This document shows, piece after piece, positions 1-7,507 of a DNA stretch of 64,000 bases. Below the pieces are notes generated by a model that was given only the letters and a program-made list of their open reading frames with translations, was not told the origin of the DNA and made no database searches. A program made the position numbers and the translations under genes. Numbering within the stretch: the first letter of the stretch is position 1; each line of letters opens with the position of its first letter. The stretch is from Pseudomonas fluorescens (GTDB lineage: Bacteria > Pseudomonadota > Gammaproteobacteria > Pseudomonadales > Pseudomonadaceae). Location of the stretch: positions 1,240,001 through 1,304,000 of the forward strand of contig NZ_CP038438.1 of the NCBI RefSeq assembly GCF_004683905.1, given 5' to 3'.

Positions 1-1
1 C

Positions 2-277
2 GTTCACGAGGCCAGTGGCCGCGTTTACCACATCGTCTACAACCCGCCGAAAGTGGCTGGCAAAGACGACGTTACCGGCGACGATCTGGTGCAGCGCAAG
101 GACGACACCGAAGAAACCGTGCGTCATCGCCTGTCGGTCTACCATTCGCAGACCAAGCCGCTGGTGGACTTCTACCAGAAGCTTTCCGCTGCCAACGGCA
201 AGCCGAAGTACAGCCACATTCCGGGCGTAGGTTCGGTTGAAGCGATCACCGCCAAGGTGCTCGAAGCGCTGAGCTGA
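2..277 (+). CDS. adk: Adenylate kinase, C-terminal part (5' end outside window)
   Basis: Adenylate kinase interconverts ATP + AMP and 2 ADP in the cytoplasm. Only the last 91 residues are present, because the gene starts before the window. The visible part contains the LID segment ([11 protein letters not shown]), the arginine-bearing stretch [18 protein letters not shown] and the C-terminal core helices, which match the long-type bacterial Adk. A short hairpin terminator follows about 25 bp after the stop and separates it from tsaB. The adk-tsaB order is typical of Pseudomonas. Family assignment is secure; the missing N-terminal P-loop cannot be checked here. Confidence 0.95.
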   Translation, partial: VHEASGRVYHIVYNPPKVAGKDDVTGDDLVQRKDDTEETVRHRLSVYHSQTKPLVDFYQKLSAANGKPKYSHIPGVGSVEAITAKVLEALS

Positions 278-301
278 AAAAGCTGATCGGCTGCATCATC
301 C

Positions 302-328
302 ACGGCCCGCTTGCGGGCCGTAGTTGTT
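302..328 (+). terminator. Hairpin terminator after adk
   Basis: A perfect 9-bp inverted repeat (ACGGCCCGC / GCGGGCCGT) with a very short TT centre is followed by AGTTGTTT. It lies about 25 bp after the adk stop and ahead of tsaB, so a rho-independent terminator or attenuator is the simplest reading. Confidence 0.6.
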
Positions 329-370
329 TATACTGACGCACTTTTTCCCCCACCTGTTTTGGATACATCG

Positions 371-1045
371 ATGAGCACCTTGCTGGCCCTGGACACCGCG
401 ACCGAAGCTTGCTCCGTTGCCTTGCTGCATGACGGCAAGGTCACGAGCCATTACGAGGTGATCCCGCGTCTGCACGCGCAGAAGCTGCTGCCGATGATCC
501 AGCAACTGCTGGCCGATGCCGGCACCACGCTGCAAGCGGTGGACGCGATCGCGTTCGGTCGCGGGCCGGGTGCGTTTACCGGTGTGCGGATTGCCATCGG
601 TGTGGTGCAAGGTCTGGCGTTCGCGCTGGATCGTCCGGTGCTGCCGGTGTCCAACCTCGCCGTCCTGGCGCAACGTGCTTATCGCGAACACGGCGTGAGC
701 CAGGTCGCAGCGGCCATCGATGCGCGAATGGATGAAGTGTATTGGGGCTGCTACCGCGAAACGGCTGGCGAGATGCGTCTGGTCGGCGTCGAGGCGGTAC
801 TGCCGCCGGAAGTGGCGGCGCTGCCGGCCGATGCCAGCGGTGAGTGGTTTGGTACAGGTACCGGTTGGGGCTATGGCGAGCGGATCGCGGTCAACCTCAC
901 CGGCTCCAATGCCGGCATGTTGCCTCACGCCGAAGACCTGCTGACCCTGGCGCGGTTTGCCTGGGAACGCGGCGAGTCGATCCCTGCCGATGACGCGCAA
1001 CCGGTTTACCTGCGCGACAAAGTCGCCACCCCCAAGGCTCGCTGA
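371..1045 (+). CDS. tsaB: tRNA threonylcarbamoyladenosine biosynthesis protein TsaB
   Basis: TsaB is the inactive ASKHA-fold partner that dimerises with TsaD. With TsaE and TsaC it forms t6A at position 37 of ANN-decoding tRNAs. The 224-residue protein opens with LLALDTATEACSVALL and carries GRGPGAFTGVRIAIGVVQGL, both hallmarks of the TsaB half of the fold. An upstream in-frame start would add 20 residues (MRAVVVYTD...) reading through the adk terminator. The ATG chosen here gives the normal family N-terminus. The product t6A is the substrate of TcdA, also encoded in this window. Confidence 0.95.
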   Translation: MSTLLALDTATEACSVALLHDGKVTSHYEVIPRLHAQKLLPMIQQLLADAGTTLQAVDAIAFGRGPGAFTGVRIAIGVVQGLAFALDRPVLPVSNLAVLAQRAYREHGVSQVAAAIDARMDEVYWGCYRETAGEMRLVGVEAVLPPEVAALPADASGEWFGTGTGWGYGERIAVNLTGSNAGMLPHAEDLLTLARFAWERGESIPADDAQPVYLRDKVATPKAR

Positions 1046-1072
1046 GGCCTGACTTCTGGCGGGGAAGCTTCT

Positions 1073-1163
1073 GTGGTGAGGGGATTTATCCCCGATGGGT
1101 CGCGAAGCGGCCCCAAAATCGGCGACTGCTTCGCAGCCGATCGGGGATAAATCCCCTCACCAC
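1073..1163. repeat. REP pair, outward-facing (GTGGTGAGGGG family)
   Basis: A 23-bp element beginning GTGGTGAGGGGATTTATCCC recurs in exact inverted orientation 45 bp further on, with a partly self-complementary centre (GGGTCGCGAAGC / GCTTCGCAG). The GTGG ends face outward. It sits between co-directional tsaB and the following small gene. This is a different REP family from the GTGGGAGCGGG type that dominates the window. Confidence 0.85.
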
Positions 1164-1330
1164 AAAAGCCCTCCACAAACTCCGTGTCTTATTCCAAATT
1201 CTGCCAATCGTCAGTTTCCAACCCCGGGCTTTAAACCTTTTGCGCTTTATGTGTTCTAGTTATCACTCGGCAATTTGCTAAGTCGGCCAAGTGCCGCTAA
1301 ATTGCCATCATCGATACCGAGCATGAATTT

Positions 1331-1639
1331 ATGCGTATAGACGGCCTCTCCTCTCAGTCCTACCCCATCAAGCGCAAGCCTCGCAAAGGCAATGTGGCGC
1401 TGGATGAATCCGTCGACGATATCGACGGCGAGCTGGAATTCCCGACTGAAGAGCAACTGGCCGCCCGCGCTGCCAAAGCCTCCGCACAACGCCTGGCCAA
1501 TCTGCCTGCCCGTCAGCAAGACATGATTTATCACCGCGCCATGAGCAAAAGCGTAGCGATGGCCCTCGCCAGCTACCTGAGCACCGCCGGTTTTGTCGAT
1601 TGGGATGCGGATGTGCTGGGCCTCGACCTGTACATCTGA
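1331..1639 (+). CDS. Conserved small protein of unknown function
   Basis: I do not recognise a named family. The 102-residue product is hydrophilic and acidic in its first half (SVDDIDGELEFPTEEQLAARAAKA). It then has an alanine-rich helical stretch and ends GFVDWDADVLGLDLYI. No signal peptide or membrane segment is visible, so it is probably cytoplasmic. Its stop codon overlaps the start of the DUF72 gene by one base (TGATG), which implies translational coupling and co-transcription with it. A weak ribosome-binding site precedes the ATG. The smooth codon use and tight coupling support a real gene. Confidence 0.75.
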   Translation: MRIDGLSSQSYPIKRKPRKGNVALDESVDDIDGELEFPTEEQLAARAAKASAQRLANLPARQQDMIYHRAMSKSVAMALASYLSTAGFVDWDADVLGLDLYI

Positions 1640-2499
1640 TGGATCTGCCTTACTACCTCGGTTGTCCGTCCTGGAGTGAAAACGCCTGGCGCGAGTATCT
1701 GTACCCCGAAGACGCCAAGACCTCCGACTTCCTCGCTCTCTACTCCCAAGTGTTCAACGCCGTCGAAGGCAACACGACCTTCTACGCCAGTCCGTCGCCG
1801 GCCACCGTGCAGCGCTGGGCCGAGACCATGCCCGAACACTTTCGCTTCACCGCCAAGTTTCCCGGCGACATCAGCCACAGCGGTGATCTGCGCGATCAAC
1901 TGACCGCCGCCGAAACCTTCGTAAATCTTCTCAGCCCGCTCGGCGAACGTGTTTCGCCGCTGTGGCTGCAACTGTCGAAAAGCTTCACCCCGCATCGACT
2001 GCCGGAGCTGACCGCGTTCATCGACGCGCTGGACCGGCCGCTGGCGGTGGAAGTGCGTCACGAGCAGTTCTTCGCCAAGGGCGAGAGCGAACGCCTGCTC
2101 AATCGCTTGCTGCTCGACCGTGGCGTGGAGCGCATCTGCCTCGATCCACGAGCGCTGTTCAGTTGCCTGTCGACCGAGTCTTCGGTGATCCACGCGCAAT
2201 CGAAAAAGCCCCGGGTGCCAACGCGTCCGGCGGCGTTTACCCAGTTCCCGCAGGTGCGCTTCATCGGCCACCCGGAGCTGGAAGCCAACGATCCGTTCCT
2301 GGTGCCGTGGGTGGCTAAAATCGCCGAGTGGATCGGAGAGGGCCGCACGCCGTACATCTTCCTGCACACCGCCGACAACGTCATGGCGGCGAAGCTGGCG
2401 CAACGTTTTCACGCACAATTGATGCAACGTTTGCCTGGCCTGCCATCCCTGCCTGAGCTATACAGAGAACCCGCCGCCGAGCAACTCGGCTTGCTCTGA
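1639..2499 (+). CDS. DUF72 (YecE-like) family protein
   Basis: This 286-residue protein has the DUF72/YecE signature: a TIM-barrel-like fold starting YYLGCPSWSENAWREYLYP, then FYASPSPATVQRWAETMPE and FRFTAKFPGDISHSG. The family's biochemical function is not established, and links to DNA or RNA repair are only proposed. The ATG overlaps the previous stop (TGATG). An upstream alternative would add 13 residues inside the preceding gene and is unlikely. The C-terminal part (YIFLHTADNVMAAKLAQRFH) is also family-typical. Cytoplasmic; likely co-transcribed with the gene before it. Confidence 0.85.
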   Translation: MDLPYYLGCPSWSENAWREYLYPEDAKTSDFLALYSQVFNAVEGNTTFYASPSPATVQRWAETMPEHFRFTAKFPGDISHSGDLRDQLTAAETFVNLLSPLGERVSPLWLQLSKSFTPHRLPELTAFIDALDRPLAVEVRHEQFFAKGESERLLNRLLLDRGVERICLDPRALFSCLSTESSVIHAQSKKPRVPTRPAAFTQFPQVRFIGHPELEANDPFLVPWVAKIAEWIGEGRTPYIFLHTADNVMAAKLAQRFHAQLMQRLPGLPSLPELYREPAAEQLGLL

Positions 2500-2531
2500 G
2501 GCGGATTTTCCCCCAGCCCAGGAGCCTGCCG

Positions 2532-3368
2532 ATGGACGCCCACGCCCTTAACGAACAAGCCCGCAAAGCCCAGGCCTTCAAGGCCCTGCACGAGCGTCCG
2601 GGGATTTTCGTGATTCCCAACCCGTGGGATGCCGGCTCGGCGAAGATGCTCGCCAGTCTGGGCTATCAGGCACTGGCAACCACCAGTGCCGGTTACGCGT
2701 TTTCCCAGGGCAAGGCCGACGGCGCCCTGAGTCTCGATGACACCTTGGCCAACGTCCGGGCGATTGTCGCGGCCACGGATTTGCCGGTAGCGGTGGATCT
2801 GGAAAACGGTTTCGCCGATGACCCCGCCGAATGCGCGAAAAGCCTGTTGCGTGCCGCCGAGGCCGGCGCGGTGGGTGGTTCGATCGAGGACGCCACGGGC
2901 CGTGCCGATGCGCCGATCTACTGCTTCGAACACGCCGTTGCACGCATCGAAGCCGCCGTCGCTGCGGTGCGCACGCTGCCATTTCCCTTCATCTTGACCG
3001 CCCGCGCGGAAAACTACCTGCACGGCAATCCCGATCTCCACGACACCATTCGCCGCCTGCAAGCCTTTGCCGAGGCGGGCGCCGACGTGCTGTACGCGCC
3101 GGGTTTGCGTAACGCCGAAGAGGTGTTGGCGGTGGTGCGCGCGGTGGCGCCAAAACCGGTCAACGTGCTCATGTCCGGCGGTTTGAAACTGACCGTACAG
3201 GAGTTGGAAGAAATGGGTGTGCGCAGGATCAGCACCGGCTCGGCGTTGGCCTTGGCAGCATTCGGCGAGTTCTTCCGCGCGGCTGAAGAGATCCAGCAGC
3301 ACGGCACGTTCGGCTTTACGTCGCAGTCGATGCCGTACGCCAAGGCCAATCAGTTTTTCAAAGGCTGA
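2532..3368 (+). CDS. Isocitrate lyase / PEP mutase superfamily protein
   Basis: A 278-residue TIM-barrel enzyme of the isocitrate lyase/phosphoenolpyruvate mutase superfamily. Recognisable elements are IFVIPNPWDAGSAKMLASLG at the N-terminus, LPVAVDLENGFAD, VGGSIEDATGRADAPIY and FILTARAENYLHG, the Mg2+ and substrate-binding core. The catalytic KKCGH-type loop of true isocitrate or methylisocitrate lyases is not seen at the expected place, so a lyase role should not be assumed. Phosphonopyruvate- or oxaloacetate-type C-C or C-P chemistry is possible. A strong AGGAG site lies upstream, and the gene is followed after 2 bp by the extensin-like gene. Confidence 0.8.
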   Translation: MDAHALNEQARKAQAFKALHERPGIFVIPNPWDAGSAKMLASLGYQALATTSAGYAFSQGKADGALSLDDTLANVRAIVAATDLPVAVDLENGFADDPAECAKSLLRAAEAGAVGGSIEDATGRADAPIYCFEHAVARIEAAVAAVRTLPFPFILTARAENYLHGNPDLHDTIRRLQAFAEAGADVLYAPGLRNAEEVLAVVRAVAPKPVNVLMSGGLKLTVQELEEMGVRRISTGSALALAAFGEFFRAAEEIQQHGTFGFTSQSMPYAKANQFFKG

Positions 3369-3370
3369 GC

Positions 3371-4063
3371 ATGGGTCGCTGGATCGCGCTGTCGTTACTG
3401 CTGATCATCGCGGGTGCCGTGCTCAGCGTCTGGCGCGGCTGGCTCGATGTGCCGGCCGAGTGGAACCCGTGGGCGCCGCTGGACGTGAAGGCAGCGCCGA
3501 ACGGGTTGACCGGTTTCAAGCTGATGCGCCTGCGCGGCAATCCCGAATTATGCGCACAAGTCCTGAGCAACTCGGGTCTGCGCGTCACCGCGCAAGCCGA
3601 CAGTCCCGATGCCAAGTGCCCGCTGATCGGCACCGTGCGCGTGCAGGGCGGCGAGGTGGCGCTGAGCAGCAGCTTCCTCGCCAGTTGCCCGCTGGCGGTG
3701 GCTTACGCGATGTTTGAACGGCATACCCTGCAACCCGCCGCGCAATCTGTTTACGGGCAGAGGGTGGCGCGCCTTGATCACCTCGGCAGCTTTGCCTGTC
3801 GCAATGTCTATAACCGCGAGAGCGGGGCGCTCAGCCGGCATGCCAGTGCCGATGCGCTGGACATCAGCGGTTTTCGGCTGGCGGACGGGCGCAGCATCAG
3901 CGTGCTCAAGGACTGGCCGAAGCAGAATCAGGATGCGCAGTTTCTGCGGCAGGTGCGCGATGGCGCCTGTGAGGCGTTCAGTGTGGTGTTGAGTCCGGAT
4001 TACAACGCCGCCCACCGCAATCACTTTCATGTCGATGTCGGGCGCTGGAGCGTGTGTCGCTGA
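3371..4063 (+). CDS. Extensin-like, C-terminal domain protein (M15-type fold)
   Basis: A 230-residue protein with one N-terminal membrane or signal-anchor segment (residues about 4-20). A bacterial extensin-like C-terminal domain follows. The segments SRHASADALDISGF and AAHRNHFHVDVG resemble the HxxxxxxD ... HxH zinc-ligand pattern of M15 D-Ala-D-Ala peptidases, so a periplasmic peptidoglycan-active metallopeptidase is plausible but unproven. It follows the PEP-mutase-like gene by 2 bp, so the two are probably co-transcribed. It converges with the next gene across only 4 bp, with no visible terminator. Confidence 0.8.
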   Translation: MGRWIALSLLLIIAGAVLSVWRGWLDVPAEWNPWAPLDVKAAPNGLTGFKLMRLRGNPELCAQVLSNSGLRVTAQADSPDAKCPLIGTVRVQGGEVALSSSFLASCPLAVAYAMFERHTLQPAAQSVYGQRVARLDHLGSFACRNVYNRESGALSRHASADALDISGFRLADGRSISVLKDWPKQNQDAQFLRQVRDGACEAFSVVLSPDYNAAHRNHFHVDVGRWSVCR

Positions 4064-4067
4064 GGGA

Positions 4068-4688
4068 TCAGGCGGCGAGGCGCAGGTTCTGCAGGACGAT
4101 CGGGCGCGCCCAACCGTTATCGAAGTCCAAAGCCTTCTGCTGCTCGACGATGTCTTCCGGCGGGAACGGCGGATAAGGTTTTTGCAGCAGGTCGAGGTCG
4201 AATTCGGCAATCGGCAGGTACAGCGGCTTCTTCTGTGGCGCCGGGCCAGGCTCGGGAAGCGGCTGACCATTGTTGATCACGATTGGACGGACCCAACTGC
4301 TGTCGAAGTCCTGCTGCTCTTGCTGAGCCTTGAGTTCTTCTGGCGGGAACGGTGGGAACGGCTTGTCCAGCAGATCGGTTTCGAACTCGGCGATCGGCAG
4401 GAACAGCGGCTCCGGCGGACGCACTTCGGTGTCGACCACATCGCACTGACGCTGCTCGACGATGTGCGCGTGCAGCTCGCTGCCCAGGGTCGGTTCTTCC
4501 GGGCTGTTCAGGTCAACCGGTGGAAAGGTGCCACAGGCCGGCACCACATCACTCGTTTGTTCGGCCATCGCCTGGGCAAAGAAATCCTGCCACAGGTGAC
4601 TGACGCCGCCCAATGCTTGAGTGTTATGACGGCTGAAGTCGCCCTTGGGCGAAATATAGCCAATCGATGTGGGAAGAATGCCTGACAT
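4068..4688 (-). CDS. Unknown protein with a duplicated 45-residue module
   Basis: I do not recognise a named family. The 206-residue product begins [20 protein letters not shown] and has no signal peptide. Residues 94-138 and 155-199 are near-identical copies of one module ([20 protein letters not shown] and [20 protein letters not shown], each followed by FPPE, a charged glutamine-rich stretch, DFD, W, RPIV). The copies are separated by a proline-rich linker. Upstream in-frame reading would run across rsmJ on the other strand, so the ATG at 4688 is chosen. It is divergent from rsmJ. The proline-rich hydrophobic motifs suggest a binding or scaffold role, which is inference only. Confidence 0.7.
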   Translation of the reverse strand: MSGILPTSIGYISPKGDFSRHNTQALGGVSHLWQDFFAQAMAEQTSDVVPACGTFPPVDLNSPEEPTLGSELHAHIVEQRQCDVVDTEVRPPEPLFLPIAEFETDLLDKPFPPFPPEELKAQQEQQDFDSSWVRPIVINNGQPLPEPGPAPQKKPLYLPIAEFDLDLLQKPYPPFPPEDIVEQQKALDFDNGWARPIVLQNLRLAA

Positions 4689-4781
4689 TTTTTTCGGTTG
4701 ACGCTCAGCTCTGGCAAAATGCGCGTTGATTGGTTTATCGGCCACTTTTTGCCGATCCTTAACTTTTTTGAGCGTGTTTTC

Positions 4782-5564
4782 ATGATTGAGCAACCCGCGG
4801 CCTGCCGCATCCATGTCCAGGCCCTCGGCCCGACGTTTGAAGCGCAAGCCGAGCAGTGGGCCGAGCGTCTGGGCCTGCCGCTGCAGGTGGACGGCGGCGA
4901 GTTCGCCTTGCAGGTCGGCGAGCAGGGTTTGCAGCTGCAGCAGCTCGGCACGGATGCACCAGGGCCGGTGCGGGTGGATTTCGTCGAAGGTGGCGCGGCG
5001 CATCGGCGTCTGTACGGCGGCGGCAGCGGGCAGATGATCGCCAAGGCGGTCGGCATTGCTCAAGGCGTGCGCCCACGGGTGCTGGATGCCACGGCGGGGC
5101 TGGGCAAGGATGCGTTCGTGCTGGCCAGTCTGGGTTGCGAGATGAGCCTGATCGAGCGTCAGCCGTTGATCGGCGCGTTGCTGGAGGATGGTCTGGCGCG
5201 GGCGGCGGAAGATTTCGATGTGGCGCCGATTGTCGCGCGGATGAAGCTGCTCAAGGGCAACTCGATCGAGGTCATGCGCAACTGGGAAGGCGAGCCGCCG
5301 CAGGTGATCTACCTCGACCCGATGTTCCCGCACCGCGAGAAAACCGCGCTGGTGAAGAAGGAAATGCGCCTGTTCCGGCCACTGGTCGGGGATGATCCGG
5401 ATGCGCCGGCACTGCTGGAGGCGGCGCTGGCGTTGGCGACGCACCGGGTGGTGGTCAAGCGCCCGCGCAAGGCACCGTGCATCGAGGGGCCGAAGCCGAG
5501 CCATGCGCTGGATGGCAAGTCGAGCCGGTATGACATCTACCCGAAGAAAGCGTTAAAACCTTAA
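4782..5564 (+). CDS. rsmJ: 16S rRNA (guanine1516-N2)-methyltransferase RsmJ
   Basis: RsmJ methylates N2 of G1516 in 16S rRNA using S-adenosylmethionine. The 260-residue protein has the SAM-binding segment [19 protein letters not shown] and the catalytic-type motif [19 protein letters not shown]. It ends with [18 protein letters not shown], all characteristic of the family. The chosen ATG ([15 protein letters not shown]) excludes a 28-residue upstream extension that would read through the intergenic region. A REP pair follows the stop, between this gene and the convergent mexL-like gene. Confidence 0.93.
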   Translation: MIEQPAACRIHVQALGPTFEAQAEQWAERLGLPLQVDGGEFALQVGEQGLQLQQLGTDAPGPVRVDFVEGGAAHRRLYGGGSGQMIAKAVGIAQGVRPRVLDATAGLGKDAFVLASLGCEMSLIERQPLIGALLEDGLARAAEDFDVAPIVARMKLLKGNSIEVMRNWEGEPPQVIYLDPMFPHREKTALVKKEMRLFRPLVGDDPDAPALLEAALALATHRVVVKRPRKAPCIEGPKPSHALDGKSSRYDIYPKKALKP

Positions 5565-5580
5565 GACCGAGTTGCGCCCA

Positions 5581-5646
5581 TTCGCGAGCAAGCTCGCTCC
5601 CACATTTGGAATGCATTTCAAATGTGGGAGCGAGCTTGCTCGCGAA
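5581..5646. repeat. REP pair, inward-facing, between convergent genes
   Basis: TTCGCGAGCAAGCTCGCTCC and its inverted copy flank a short AT-rich palindromic centre (CACATTTGGAATGCATTTCAAATGTG). The GTGGG ends of the two REPs face each other, opposite to most pairs in the window. It lies between the rsmJ and TetR gene 3' ends, where it could act as a bidirectional terminator. Confidence 0.85.
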
Positions 5647-5670
5647 GGCGTCCGCAAAAACTCCGCAAAA

Positions 5671-6306
5671 TCAGCGCCGATACGCCCGCATGAACAACCC
5701 CACCACCTCCTGCACATGACTCTCTGAAGCCTCTTCGCTCAGCGGCTCGCCGCAGCAATACAACAAACGAAAATTCCCTGCGCCCTTGATCAGGCAGAAG
5801 AAATGCTCGGCCGCATTACGCGGCAGGTCGATGCTCAGCGCGCCGGTCTCGTCGATGCGTTTCAGCAGCCGCTCCATGCCTTGCACCATGCGCTCGGGAC
5901 CGGCGTCGTAGAAAATCTGTGACAGCTTCGGATCCTGCGTGCCCAGCGCCATCATCAAGCGATGCAGATTCACCGACTCGTCGCTGTTGATCAGTTGATG
6001 AAAGCCTCGGGCAATGTTCAGCAACACATTTTCCACGGGGATTCCGGCGGGCAATTCGAAGAACAGCGGCGGTAACTGCTCCTCGCATTTGGCCATCACC
6101 GCGGAGGAGAACAGCGTCTCCTTGTCGTTGAAGTGGCTGTAAACCGTCAGTTTCGACACGCCAGCCTCGGCGGCGACCGCGTCCATGCTGGTGTTGGCGT
6201 AGCCGTGACTCAGAAACAGGATTTTCGCCGCGTCGAGGATCGCCCGGCGCTTGGCCGGATCCTTCGGACGGCCCGGGCCGTTTGGAGCTGCAAGATTGTT
6301 CGACAT
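5671..6306 (-). CDS. mexL: TetR/AcrR-family repressor, MexL-like
   Basis: A 211-residue TetR-family regulator. The N-terminal helix-turn-helix runs over residues about 18-62 (RRAILDAAKILFLSHGYANT, SMDAVAAEAGVSKLTVYSHF), followed by a helical ligand-binding domain typical of efflux repressors. It is divergent from the RND adaptor gene across 94 bp that holds two related palindromic sites. In P. aeruginosa, mexL-mexJ-mexK occupies the same place between adk and plsB, so orthology is likely. The predicted role is to repress mexJK and its own gene and to be released by a hydrophobic ligand. Confidence 0.85.
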   Translation of the reverse strand: MSNNLAAPNGPGRPKDPAKRRAILDAAKILFLSHGYANTSMDAVAAEAGVSKLTVYSHFNDKETLFSSAVMAKCEEQLPPLFFELPAGIPVENVLLNIARGFHQLINSDESVNLHRLMMALGTQDPKLSQIFYDAGPERMVQGMERLLKRIDETGALSIDLPRNAAEHFFCLIKGAGNFRLLYCCGEPLSEEASESHVQEVVGLFMRAYRR

Positions 6307-6318
6307 TCTTCGCTTTTA

Positions 6319-6363
6319 ATACTGGACTGGTGAGTTTGCTATTAATACCATACCGGCCAGTAT
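6319..6363. promoter_or_regulatory. Candidate MexL-type operator pair
   Basis: ATACCGGCCAGTAT (6350-6363) is a near-perfect 14-bp palindrome, and ATACTGGACTGGT (6319-6331) is a related half-degenerate copy starting 31 bp upstream, about three helical turns away. Both lie between the divergent repressor and efflux adaptor starts, where a TetR dimer pair would control both promoters. Binding is inferred, not shown. Confidence 0.5.
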
Positions 6364-6400
6364 AAATATTCCAAGCACCATTAGCGAAAGGTCCGTCACC

Positions 6401-7501
6401 ATGTTCCGCCATGCGTTGTCGTTTGCCGTGCCAGTCAGCCTGGCTGTTTTATTGTCCGCATGCGGTCAGGAAGAGGCGACGCAAGTCAGCATTCGACCGG
6501 CCATGGTGGTGCAGCCAGAGCCTTCGGCGCAGGCGATGGAAAGTTATCCGGGCGAGGTGCGCGCCCGTTACGAACCGGATCTGGCATTCCGCATTGGCGG
6601 CAAAGTCAGCCGACGACTGGTCGAAGAAGGTCAGCGCGTGAAGGCCGATCAGCCATTGGCCGAGCTCGATCCGCAGGATGTGCGCCTGCAACTGGAAGCC
6701 ACCCGCGCACAGGTCGCCGCCGCCGAAGCCAATCTGAACCTGGTGCGCGCCGAGCGTGACCGCTACAAGACGCTGATGGAGCGGCAGATGGTCAGTCGTT
6801 CGGCCTACGACAACGCGGAAAACCTCTACCGTTCCGGCGAGGCGCGCCTCAAGCAGATCAAGGCCGAATTCAACGTCTCGACCAACCAGGCCAGTTACGC
6901 CGTGTTGCGCGCGCCGCAGGACGGCGTGGTGGCCAAGCGTGCGGTGGAAGTCGGGCAAGTGGTTGCCGCCGGGCAAACCGTGTTCACCCTCGCCACCGAT
7001 GGCGAGCGCGAAGTGTCGATCAGCCTGCCGGAGCAGAGCTTCGGGCGGTTCAAGGTCGGCCAGCCAGTCACCGTTGAACTGTGGACCCAGCAGAACCAGC
7101 GCTTCGCCGGGCAGATTCGTGAACTGTCGCCGGCAGCCGACCCGAAATCCCGCACCTTCGCCGCGCGCATCTCGTTCACCAGCGGCAAAGTCCCGGCTGA
7201 GCTCGGGCAGAGCGCCCGGGTGTTCGTGCAATCGGCGGATGCCGTGCCGCTGTCGGTGCCGCTTTCGGCCCTGACTGCCGAGAACGGCGCGACCTACGTC
7301 TGGGTCGTCAACGCCAACAACACCCTGAAAAAGACTCCAGTGCGCATCGGCCCGTTCGGCGAGAAAAGCGTGCCGGTGCTCGAAGGCCTCAACGCCAGCG
7401 ACTGGGTGGTGGCTGCCGGTGTTCACGTATTGCTCGAAGGTCAGCAGGTGCGGCCTGTGGATCGCTCCAACCGAGTGGTCAATCTGGCGGACAAGGAGTA
7501 A
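6401..7501 (+). CDS. mexJ: RND efflux periplasmic adaptor lipoprotein, MexJ-like
   Basis: A membrane-fusion protein that bridges the inner-membrane RND pump and an outer-membrane channel. The 366 residues start with a lipoprotein signal ending LLSAC (lipidated Cys21). An alpha-hairpin follows (LEATRAQVAAAEANLNLVRA ... YRSGEARLKQIKAEF), between two lipoyl half-motifs (KVSRRLVEEGQRVKADQPL and DGVVAKRAVEVGQVVAAGQT), then beta-barrel and membrane-proximal domains. An AAAGG ribosome-binding site is present. The gene is 6 bp ahead of mexK, and no outer-membrane factor gene follows, as in mexJK, which borrows OprM-type channels. Confidence 0.9.
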   Translation: MFRHALSFAVPVSLAVLLSACGQEEATQVSIRPAMVVQPEPSAQAMESYPGEVRARYEPDLAFRIGGKVSRRLVEEGQRVKADQPLAELDPQDVRLQLEATRAQVAAAEANLNLVRAERDRYKTLMERQMVSRSAYDNAENLYRSGEARLKQIKAEFNVSTNQASYAVLRAPQDGVVAKRAVEVGQVVAAGQTVFTLATDGEREVSISLPEQSFGRFKVGQPVTVELWTQQNQRFAGQIRELSPAADPKSRTFAARISFTSGKVPAELGQSARVFVQSADAVPLSVPLSALTAENGATYVWVVNANNTLKKTPVRIGPFGEKSVPVLEGLNASDWVVAAGVHVLLEGQQVRPVDRSNRVVNLADKE

Positions 7502-7507
7502 GTCCCG

